Shown one piece after another: positions 57,404-64,000 of a stretch of DNA of 64,000 nucleotides; positions within the stretch are counted from its first letter, which is position 1, and the number at the start of each line of letters is the position of its first letter. Location: positions 51,091 through 115,090 of the forward strand of contig NZ_VSFA01000014.1 in NCBI RefSeq assembly GCF_008119785.1. The letters run 5' to 3'. The stretch is from Micromonospora sp. MP36. Lineage in GTDB: Bacteria > Actinomycetota > Actinomycetes > Mycobacteriales > Micromonosporaceae. The translations under genes and the position numbers were made by a program. A model generated the notes under the pieces. It was not told the DNA's origin, searched no databases, and was given only the letters and a program-made list of their open reading frames with translations.

Positions 57404-58648
57404 GTGGCGAATGGCGGGAACCGACCCATCGCGCCGGTGCGCAAGCTGATCGGCGCGGTGCTGGGCACCGTGGCGACCTTCATCGTGCTGTTCGGGCTGG
57501 GCATGACGAGCTGGGCCATCGTGGCGCTCGGCGTCGCGCTGCTCGTGCTGGCGATCGCCCTGGCCACCGTACGCGGCGGCGGGCGCACCTGGGTGGTCGG
57601 CCTCGGCCACGTGCACAGCGCCTCCGAGCCGCCCACCCAGTACTCGTTCGGCCGCTGCGAACTCCAGCTGGTGATCGACGCGCCCGGGCTGCCGCCCCGG
57701 TCCAAGAAGATCATCGAGCCGCGGGTCCCGGTCGCCAAGTGGCCATCCCTGGGCCAGGCCCTGCCGGTCCGGGTCGCCCTCGACGACCAGCGGCACGTGC
57801 GCGTGCTGTGGGACGAGGTGCCCACCCACGCCGAGACGGCCGCCGCGGTCGCCGACCTGCCGCCCGAGTACGCCGGCCCCGACCCAGTCGAGGAGGTGCT
57901 GATCGCGCAGGAGGCCCCGCCGTGGGTGGACCGCCCGGACGACGACTTCCGCGAAGATCTCCCGCCCGCATCGGACCCGCTCCTCGACGACGTCACCGGG
58001 CCGCCGGAGCAGCGCGAGCCGGTGGTGGTGCACCAGCGCCCGGGCGGCCCGGTGGTGCTGGAGGGGCAGTTCGTCGAGGCGACGACCGGGGGCTCGCTCC
58101 CCCGCCGGGCCACCCCGGCCCCACGCCCGCCCGCCGAGGAGCGGTTCGACACGGTGCCGGTCGACCCGATCGACGTGCCGCTGGACGAGCCGGCCGCGGA
58201 GGCGCCGCCGACCCCGGAGGAGCTGGACGAGGCCATCTTCGGGCCGACCGGCGACGAGCCCGCCGAGCTGGCCACGCCGATCAGCGGGGTCGGGATCACG
58301 CTGCTCGTCACCGACCTGGACCGGTCGCTCGACTTCTACCAACGGCTCGGCTTCGACGAGCTGGACCGGGGCACCGGCAACGCCGTCCTCTCCTCCGGGG
58401 CGACCCGGCTGGTGCTGCGCCAGGTGACCGGAGCCGCGCCGATCAGCCGCCGGCTGGTCCACGTCAACCTGGAGGTCGACGACATCCAGGCCGCGTACGA
58501 GCGGCTGCGCGGATCCGGCGTCCGCTTCACGTACGCCCCGCGGGTGGTCAACCGGGGCACCAGGCTGGAGGTGTGGGCGGCGGCCTTCCGCGACCCGGAC
58601 GGGCACGGCGTCGCCCTCACCCAGTGGCGCACCCTCGCCGACGCCTGA
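57404..58648 (+). CDS. Membrane protein with C-terminal VOC (glyoxalase-like) domain
   Basis: The 414-residue protein has two N-terminal hydrophobic helices (about residues 14-33 and 36-55). An outer or cytoplasmic part follows (TWVVGLGHVHSASEPPTQYSFGRCELQLVIDAP, quoted in parts as TWVVGLGHVHSASEPP and GRCELQLVIDAP), then about 130 acidic, proline-rich disordered residues and a C-terminal VOC domain (about 295-412). VOC motifs are ITLLVTDLDRSLDFYQRLGF, NAVLSSGATRLVLRQ, LVHVNLEVDDIQAAYERL and RDPDGHGVAL. Fusion of a membrane anchor to a VOC domain is unusual. GGGAGG precedes the GTG. It interrupts the common DUF4233-ndk order. Function is unknown. Confidence 0.82.
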   Translation: MANGGNRPIAPVRKLIGAVLGTVATFIVLFGLGMTSWAIVALGVALLVLAIALATVRGGGRTWVVGLGHVHSASEPPTQYSFGRCELQLVIDAPGLPPRSKKIIEPRVPVAKWPSLGQALPVRVALDDQRHVRVLWDEVPTHAETAAAVADLPPEYAGPDPVEEVLIAQEAPPWVDRPDDDFREDLPPASDPLLDDVTGPPEQREPVVVHQRPGGPVVLEGQFVEATTGGSLPRRATPAPRPPAEERFDTVPVDPIDVPLDEPAAEAPPTPEELDEAIFGPTGDEPAELATPISGVGITLLVTDLDRSLDFYQRLGFDELDRGTGNAVLSSGATRLVLRQVTGAAPISRRLVHVNLEVDDIQAAYERLRGSGVRFTYAPRVVNRGTRLEVWAAAFRDPDGHGVALTQWRTLADA

Positions 58649-58651
58649 AAA

Positions 58652-58686
58652 GGGGCGGGCCTCCGGCCAACGCGCGGAGGCCCCTC
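58652..58686. terminator. Bidirectional terminator between VOC gene and DUF4233
   Basis: GGGCCTCCG (58657-58665) pairs with CGGAGGCCC (58675-58683) with GGGG/CCTC extension, between two converging genes, four bases after the VOC stop. Confidence 0.65.
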
Positions 58687-58703
58687 CGCACACCTGGTAC
58701 GGC

Positions 58704-59168
58704 TCAGCCGAGGATGACCCGCCGGACGTGCAGCGCGTACGCCCAGACCAGGGCGAAGATGACCCCCAGCACGAGCAGTGACCAGTGCAGCAGCCCGGAC
58801 AGCATCAGCAACCCCTGGAGCACCGTCCCGGCGTGCCAGGCCCACGACCGCTTCATCTGCCCGGCCAGCACCACGCAGGCCACCGCCAGCGCCACGATCG
58901 CCCCGACGGCGGCGCCGCTGAGGTGCCCGCCGACCACCCGGATCGGCTGGATGGCCAGCAGCAGCACCAGCGCCTCCAGGGCCAGCGTCCCGGCGCCGAG
59001 CCCGCGGACGGCCTTGTCCGGGTTCCGCAACCCGGATCGCCGCTCCCCCGGGCCGACCGGCTCGCCGCCCCCTGGGCCGCCGACCGGCGCGCCGTCGCCC
59101 GGGCCACCGGCCGGGGGCCCGGCCGGCGAGCCTTCGGCGCTGGGGCGCTCCTCCACCGGCCCGGTCAT
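58704..59168 (-). CDS. DUF4233 domain membrane protein
   Basis: The 154-residue protein has a disordered Gly/Pro-rich N-terminal stretch (about 1-45) and four membrane helices, with the DUF4233 pattern RNPDKAVRGLGAGTLALEALVLLLAIQP (here split as RNPDKAVRGLGAGTLALEA and LVLLLAIQPIRVVGG) and GHLSGAAVGA. A final helix set ends VWAYALHVRRVIL. DUF4233 genes lie between folC and ndk across actinobacteria, but their function is unknown. The ATG overlaps the folC stop as ATGA, so it is coupled to folC. Confidence 0.92.
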   Translation of the reverse strand: MTGPVEERPSAEGSPAGPPAGGPGDGAPVGGPGGGEPVGPGERRSGLRNPDKAVRGLGAGTLALEALVLLLAIQPIRVVGGHLSGAAVGAIVALAVACVVLAGQMKRSWAWHAGTVLQGLLMLSGLLHWSLLVLGVIFALVWAYALHVRRVILG

Positions 59169-60499
59169 CGCTTGAGCAGCCGGCGGGCGTCGGCCACAGT
59201 CACCACCGATCCCGTAATCAGCACACCGACCCCGGCCAGCTCGCCCGGCACGTCGGATTCGGCCTCGGCGACGGCCGCCTCGATGGCGTCCGGCATCTCC
59301 TCGGCGACCTGCACCCGGTCCGGCCCGAAGACCTCCCGGGCCAGCGCGGCCAGCTCCTCGGCCGGCATCGCCCGAGGCGAGCTGTTGCGGGCGACGACGA
59401 TCGAGTCGAGCACCGGTTCGAGCAGCTCCAGCAGGCTGGCCGCGTCCTTGTCGCCGAGCACGGCGAGCACGCCGACCAGCTTGCTGAACGCGAACTCCTC
59501 CTGCAACGCGGTGACCGTGGCAGCCATCCCGTGCGGGTTGTGCGCGCCGTCGAGCAGGATCGTCGGGGCGGTACGCACCTTCTCCAGCCGCCCCGGCGAG
59601 CTGGCCGCGGCGAAGCCCTCCCGGACGGTCTCGATGTCGAGTTGCCGCTTCGCTCCCGCCCCGAGGAACGCCTCGACCGCGGCGAGCGCGACGGCCGCGT
59701 TCTGCGCCTGGTGCGCGCCGTGCAGCGGGATGAAGATCTCCTCGTACACCCCGCCGAGGCCCTGGATGGTGAGCACCTGACCGCCGACCGCCACCGCCCG
59801 GCGCAGCACCCCGAACTCGGAGCCCTCCCGGGCGATGGTGGCACCGACCTCGGCGCAGCGCTCCAGGATCGGCCGGGCGGCCTCCTCCTCCTGCGCCGCC
59901 GCGACCACCGTGGCGCCCTTGTGGATGATGCCCGCCTTGTGCAGCGCGATGTCCTCGATGGTGTCGCCGAGCCACTCGGTGTGGTCCAGCCCGATCGGGG
60001 TGAGCACCGCCACCCCGGCCTGAATCACGTTGGTCGAGTCCTCGGCGCCGCCGAGCCCCACCTCCACCACCGCGACGTCGACCGGCGCGTCGGCGAACGT
60101 GGCGAACGCCAGCGCCGTGGTCATGTCGAAGTAGGTCAGCGGCTCGTCGAAGCGCTGGTCGACCAGCTCGGCCAGCGGCGCCACCTCCCGGTACATGGCG
60201 ACGAAGCGCTCCTCGCTGACCGGCTCCCCGTCCAGGCTGATCCGCTCCCGGACGGTCTCCAGATGCGGGCTGGTGTAGCGGCCGGTGTGCAGCCCGAACG
60301 CCCGCAGCAGCGAGTCGATCATCCGGGCCGTGGAGGTCTTGCCGTTCGTCCCGGTCAGGTGGATCGACGGGTACGCCCGCTGCGGGCTGCCGAGCAGGTC
60401 GAGCAGGGACTCGATCTTCTCCAGCTCGAAGTGCATGCGGGTGAAGCCGCGCTCGCTGAGCGCGGCCTCCACCGCGACGAATTCCGTGCGGTCGGTCAC
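59165..60499 (-). CDS. folC: Folylpolyglutamate synthase/dihydrofolate synthase
   Basis: FolC adds glutamate to dihydropteroate and then to tetrahydrofolates, using ATP. The 444-residue Mur-ligase-fold protein has the P-loop [12 protein letters not shown] near residues 49-60. The ligase-core sequence [52 protein letters not shown] and [11 protein letters not shown] is in order. GTG start overlaps valS stop as GTGA; its own stop overlaps DUF4233. The valS-folC-DUF4233 coupling is conserved in the phylum. The N-terminal extension of about 25 residues is normal here. Confidence 0.96.
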   Translation of the reverse strand: MTDRTEFVAVEAALSERGFTRMHFELEKIESLLDLLGSPQRAYPSIHLTGTNGKTSTARMIDSLLRAFGLHTGRYTSPHLETVRERISLDGEPVSEERFVAMYREVAPLAELVDQRFDEPLTYFDMTTALAFATFADAPVDVAVVEVGLGGAEDSTNVIQAGVAVLTPIGLDHTEWLGDTIEDIALHKAGIIHKGATVVAAAQEEEAARPILERCAEVGATIAREGSEFGVLRRAVAVGGQVLTIQGLGGVYEEIFIPLHGAHQAQNAAVALAAVEAFLGAGAKRQLDIETVREGFAAASSPGRLEKVRTAPTILLDGAHNPHGMAATVTALQEEFAFSKLVGVLAVLGDKDAASLLELLEPVLDSIVVARNSSPRAMPAEELAALAREVFGPDRVQVAEEMPDAIEAAVAEAESDVPGELAGVGVLITGSVVTVADARRLLKR

Positions 60500-63114
60500 G
60501 AGGGCAGTGCCTCCAGCGCGGCGTCGATCCGGACCAGATCCGCCTCGGCCACCGCGAGCCGCTCACGGATCTTGGCGACCACGTGCTCGGGCGCCTTGCC
60601 GACGAACGCCGGGTTGTCCAGCTTCCCCCGCGCCTGCGCGGCCTCCTTCTCGGCGGCCGCCCGGTCCTTGGTGAGCCGCGCCCGCTCGGCGGCCACGTCG
60701 ATCGAGCCCCGGGTGTCCAGCGCGACGCTGACCTCGCCCGGCATGGCGAGGGTGGCGCTGGCCTGGAAGTCGTCGCCGGGGGCGTCCAGTCGGACCAGCG
60801 AGCGGATCAGCGGCTCGTGCGCGGCGAGGCCCGCCGGCCCGAGGCCGTCGAGCCGGGCCGCCACCCGCTGCGTCGGCCGCAGCCCCTGGTCGGAGCGGAA
60901 CCGCCGGATCTCGGTCACCACCCGCTGCAGGGTGCCGACCTCGCTCTCCGCGGCGTCGTCGACTCCGGTACGGTCGGCCGCCGGCCAGGCCGCGGTGAGC
61001 ACCGTCTCCCCGCCGGTCAGCGCGCTCCACAGCTCGTCGGTGACGAACGGGATCACCGGGTGCAGCAGGCGCAGCAGCTGGTCCAGCACGTGCCCGAGCA
61101 CCCGACGGGTGGCGTCGGCCGCCGGCCCGCCCTCCGCGAGCACCGGCTTGCTGAGCTCCACGTACCAGTCGCAGACGTCGTCCCAGGCGAAGTGGTACAG
61201 CAGGTCGCAGACCTTGGCGAACTCGTACGCCTCGAACTGCTCGTCCACCTCGGCGGTCACGTGCGCCAGGCGGGACAGGATCCACCGGTCGACGGTCGAC
61301 AGCTCGCTCGCCGGGGGCAGCGGCCCCTCGATGTTCGCGCCGTTCAGCAGGGCGAACCGCGTGGCGTTCCAGAGCTTGTTGCAGAAGTTCCGCGAGCCCT
61401 GGCACCACTCCTCGCTGACCGGCACGTCCTGACCGGGATTGGCACCCCGGGCCAGGGTGAACCGGGTGGCGTCGGCGCCGAACCGGTCGATCCAGTCCAG
61501 CGGGTCGACCACGTTGCCGAACGACTTGGACATCTTCTTGCCGTGCTCGTCCCGGACCATGCCGTGCAGCGCGACGACATCGAACGGCTGCACGCCGTCC
61601 ATCGCGTACAGGCCGAACATCATCATCCGGGCGACCCAGAAGAAGAGGATGTCGTACCCGGTGACCAGCACGCTGGTCGGGTAGAACTTCGCCAGGTCCG
61701 GGGTCTGCTCCGGCCAGCCAAGCGTGGAGAACGGCCACAGGCCGCTGGAGAACCAGGTGTCCAGGACGTCCTCGTCCTGCCGCCAGCCATCGCCGGTCGG
61801 CGGCGCCTCGTCGGGGCCGACACAGACGATCTCGCCGTCCGGGCCGTACCAGACGGGAATCCGGTGGCCCCACCAGAGCTGGCGGGAGATGCACCAGTCG
61901 TGCATGTTGTCGACCCAGGCGAAGTAGCGCTTGGCCAGCTCGGCCGGCTCGATCCGCACCCGGCCGTCGCGGACCGCGTCGCCGGCGGCCTTGGCCAGCG
62001 GGCCGGTGTTGACGAACCACTGCAGCGACAGTCGCGGCTCGACCGTGGTCTTGCACCGCGAGCAGTGCCCCACCGCGTGCACGTACGGCCGCTTCTCGGC
62101 CACGATCAGGCCCTGCTCGCGCAGCGCGGCGACGATCGCCGGGCGGGCCTCGTACCGGTCGAGCCCCTGGAACGGGCCGGGTGCCGTGATGATCCCCCGC
62201 TCATCCATGATCGTCAGCGATGGCAGGTCGTGCCGCTGGCCGATCTCGAAGTCGTTGGGGTCGTGCGCCGGGGTCACCTTGACCATGCCGGTGCCGAAGC
62301 TGGGGTCGACGTGCTCGTCGGCGACGATCGGGATCCGCCGGTCGGTGAGCGGCAGCGCCACCTCGGTGCCGATCAGGTGCCGGTACCGCTCGTCCTCCGG
62401 GTGCACCGCGACCGCCGTGTCGCCGAGCATGGTCTCCGCCCGGGTGGTGGCCACCACGACCTCGTCGCTGTAGCGGATCGAGATCAGCTCGCCCTCGTCG
62501 TCGGTGTGCTCCACCTCGATGTCGGACAGCGCGGTGAGGCAGCGGGGGCACCAGTTGATGATCCGGTTCGCCCGGTAGATCAGGCCGGCGTCGAAGAGCT
62601 TCTTGAACATGGTCTGCACGGCCCGGGACAGGCCCGCGTCCATGGTGAAGCGCTCGCGGTCCCAGTCGACCGCGTCGCCGAGCCGCCGCATCTGGCCCAG
62701 GATGGCGCCGCCGGACTCCGCCTTCCACTGCCAGACCCGCTCGACGAACTTCTCCCGGCCCAGGTCGTGGCGGGACAGGCCCTCGCCGGCGAGCTGCCGC
62801 TCGACCAGGTTCTGGGTGGCGATGCCGGCGTGGTCCATGCCGGGCAGCCAGAGCGCCTCGAAGCCCTGCATCTTCTTGCGCCGGGTGAGGGCGTCCATCA
62901 GCGTGTGCTCGAACGCGTGGCCCATGTGCAGCGAGCCGGTGACGTTCGGCGGCGGGATCACGATCGTGAAGGGGGGCTTGTCGCTCTCCGCCGACGCCCG
63001 GAAGTGGCCGGCGGCTACCCACTGCTCGTACCGTCGCTGCTCTACCTCACCGGGCTGGTACTGGCCGGCAAGGGTCGGGGCGTCGGGGCGTCGGGCATCC
63101 AGTCTCTCGGTCAC
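60496..63114 (-). CDS. valS: Valyl-tRNA synthetase
   Basis: ValS charges tRNA-Val and edits threonine. The 872-residue class I enzyme has HMGH at residues 63-66 ([11 protein letters not shown]), KMSKS at 527-531 ([11 protein letters not shown]), the zinc-like [12 protein letters not shown], and editing-domain [17 protein letters not shown]-terminal coiled coil ([20 protein letters not shown]) binds tRNA. GTG start giving TERLDARR. It heads the coupled valS-folC-DUF4233 operon. No T-box is visible in the 69 bases before the divergent gene, unlike ileS. Confidence 0.97.
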   Translation of the reverse strand: MTERLDARRPDAPTLAGQYQPGEVEQRRYEQWVAAGHFRASAESDKPPFTIVIPPPNVTGSLHMGHAFEHTLMDALTRRKKMQGFEALWLPGMDHAGIATQNLVERQLAGEGLSRHDLGREKFVERVWQWKAESGGAILGQMRRLGDAVDWDRERFTMDAGLSRAVQTMFKKLFDAGLIYRANRIINWCPRCLTALSDIEVEHTDDEGELISIRYSDEVVVATTRAETMLGDTAVAVHPEDERYRHLIGTEVALPLTDRRIPIVADEHVDPSFGTGMVKVTPAHDPNDFEIGQRHDLPSLTIMDERGIITAPGPFQGLDRYEARPAIVAALREQGLIVAEKRPYVHAVGHCSRCKTTVEPRLSLQWFVNTGPLAKAAGDAVRDGRVRIEPAELAKRYFAWVDNMHDWCISRQLWWGHRIPVWYGPDGEIVCVGPDEAPPTGDGWRQDEDVLDTWFSSGLWPFSTLGWPEQTPDLAKFYPTSVLVTGYDILFFWVARMMMFGLYAMDGVQPFDVVALHGMVRDEHGKKMSKSFGNVVDPLDWIDRFGADATRFTLARGANPGQDVPVSEEWCQGSRNFCNKLWNATRFALLNGANIEGPLPPASELSTVDRWILSRLAHVTAEVDEQFEAYEFAKVCDLLYHFAWDDVCDWYVELSKPVLAEGGPAADATRRVLGHVLDQLLRLLHPVIPFVTDELWSALTGGETVLTAAWPAADRTGVDDAAESEVGTLQRVVTEIRRFRSDQGLRPTQRVAARLDGLGPAGLAAHEPLIRSLVRLDAPGDDFQASATLAMPGEVSVALDTRGSIDVAAERARLTKDRAAAEKEAAQARGKLDNPAFVGKAPEHVVAKIRERLAVAEADLVRIDAALEALPS

Positions 63115-63183
63115 CCTGAAAGTCTACGGAGCGCTTCTGGAGACCCGACGTGCGCCACCTCTTGTTCGCGTACGGTGGCGGAC

Positions 63184-63861
63184 ATGTCCGACGCACATCT
63201 CACCGAGCGTCCGGTCGGCGACGGGCCCGAGCCGGTCGACCTGACCGACGAGCCGATCCAGCTGAGCCGTCGGGACCCGGCGCTGGAGCCCGAACGGCGC
63301 CCCGTCTCGCGCCGGCGCCGCATCGCGCTGGGCGCGGCGCTGGTCGTCGGGCTGGCCGGCCTAGGGGCGCTCGGCGTCGGCGGCTGGCGGGTGCTGGACC
63401 AGAAGGACACCACGTTGACCACGCCGGTGAAGGTCGCCGGGCTGACCCGGGACGACAGCGAGGGTGCCCGCACCACCGCGGACTACCTCCGCAACGGCCT
63501 CGCCGCCGACATCGACCTGGACCGGAGCTTCGGCACCGTCTACAGCGACCCGGCCGACGCCAAGCGGGCGGTGCTCGTGTTCGGTGGCACCACGTTGCTC
63601 TGGCAGCCGGGGCGGGACCTGGACACCCTCTTCGGGCTGATGGCCGACGAGACCGGCAAGGTGAGCGGCCTGCACGAGGTGGACGCGGGCCGTCTGGGCG
63701 GCGTGATGAAGTGCGGTACGACCGGCGGCGACGGCGGCGACTTCGCGGTCTGCGGCTGGGCCGACCACGGCAGCGTGGTGATGGCGATGTTCGCGGGCCG
63801 TTCCGCGGCCGATTCCGCCGTGCTGTTCCGGCAGTTGCGCGAGGGCATCCAGAGCCGCTGA
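63184..63861 (+). CDS. Single-pass membrane protein, outer domain related to the protein at 42223
   Basis: The 225-residue protein has an acidic cytoplasmic N-terminus of about 40 residues, basic RRRR, and one hydrophobic helix (about 46-68, IALGAALVVGLAGLGALGVGG). An outer domain follows (SFGTVYSDPADAKRAVLVFGG, VMKCGTTGGDGG, FAVCGWADHGSVVMAMFAG, VLFRQLREGI). VCxxxDHGS, an FGG word and the final LRxL helix match the outer domain of the proline-rich protein at 42223. Two cysteines probably form a disulfide. A TACGGT -10 seven bases before the ATG suggests a leaderless mRNA. I do not recognise a named family. Confidence 0.7.
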   Translation: MSDAHLTERPVGDGPEPVDLTDEPIQLSRRDPALEPERRPVSRRRRIALGAALVVGLAGLGALGVGGWRVLDQKDTTLTTPVKVAGLTRDDSEGARTTADYLRNGLAADIDLDRSFGTVYSDPADAKRAVLVFGGTTLLWQPGRDLDTLFGLMADETGKVSGLHEVDAGRLGGVMKCGTTGGDGGDFAVCGWADHGSVVMAMFAGRSAADSAVLFRQLREGIQSR

Positions 63862-63962
63862 TCCGGCGTCCCGGCACGCTGGGAGCCGGCGGCTGCCGAC
63901 CCGGTGGCCAGGAAAAGCGGAGTCAGGCTTCCTGATTGCGTCGCCTTGGACGCTAACGCAGT

Positions 63963-63992
63963 CGAGGGCCGACCCTGCTGGGGCGGCCCTCG
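63963..63992. terminator. Hairpin near the window end
   Basis: CGAGGGCCG (63963-63971) and CGGCCCTCG (63984-63992) form a perfect 9-bp stem; AAAAGATT follows on the plus strand. It may be a terminator or the start of an element that continues past the window. The rest of 63862-64000 shows no gene. Confidence 0.45.
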
Positions 63993-64000
63993 AAAAGATT

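Noticed and set aside
63862..64000. A tRNA or small RNA gene at the window end
   Set aside because: Small stems are present but no cloverleaf, anticodon arm or CCA-like end could be drawn.

Overview
This 64 kb window is chromosomal DNA from a high-GC actinomycete, most likely a Micromonospora or close relative in the Micromonosporaceae. Supporting signs are the very high GC with G or C in nearly every third codon position, many GTG starts, and chains of 4-base GTGA/ATGA stop-start overlaps. Other signs are leaderless genes with TANNNT -10 boxes, an actinobacterial ileS T-box, and a leader peptide and palindromic repeats that I recall from this family. Most of the window is a housekeeping backbone. 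A few accessory insertions and broken genes interrupt it.

Layout. 0-9 kb: a cut-off phosphotransferase gene, rpsT, holA with a small membrane-protein gene, an ApeA-like HEPN defence gene beside a gene remnant, then a reverse-strand series (alpha/beta hydrolase and SDR pair, DegV, histidine phosphatase, rsfS, nadD). 9-14 kb: a PadR regulator with a palindromic operator, an FAD monooxygenase, pepN, a DUF397 gene and a hypothetical. 14.5-17.8 kb: a CYP152-like P450 gene split by an intact IS607-family element (tnpA plus tnpB); removing the element restores the P450 junction exactly. 17.8-23.1 kb: a FtsX-type ABC transporter divergent from a NarL-type two-component system. 23.1-29.3 kb: a molybdopterin oxidoreductase and a zinc alcohol dehydrogenase, both frameshifted, with a 20-codon gene, SRPBCC, DUF4383 and DUF6766 genes. 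29.4-42 kb: GNAT, obg, rpmA, rplU, RNase E/G and the radical-SAM pair TIGR03936/TIGR03960. An orphan type VII secretion operon (two candidate substrates and a mycosin) splits that radical-SAM pair.

42-64 kb: a proline-rich membrane protein, a PhrB-type iron-sulfur photolyase, an acyltransferase and T-box-controlled ileS. Next come an ArsR-type regulator with a candidate operator before a 27-codon leader peptide coupled to an ABC exporter, then a Tat-exported PhoD phosphatase and an ECF41 sigma factor with its carboxymuconolactone decarboxylase partner. The window ends with ndk, a membrane-VOC fusion, DUF4233, folC, valS, and a membrane protein whose outer domain resembles that of the proline-rich protein at 42.2 kb.

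The main points for a second look are: the IS607-interrupted P450; an apparent AUC start codon on the TIGR03936 gene; the coupled MSERSER leader peptide; the orphan type VII cassette; the oxidoreductase locus with two frameshifts and no N-terminal Fe-S cysteines; and the structured rplU leader. No tRNA, rRNA or CRISPR array was seen.
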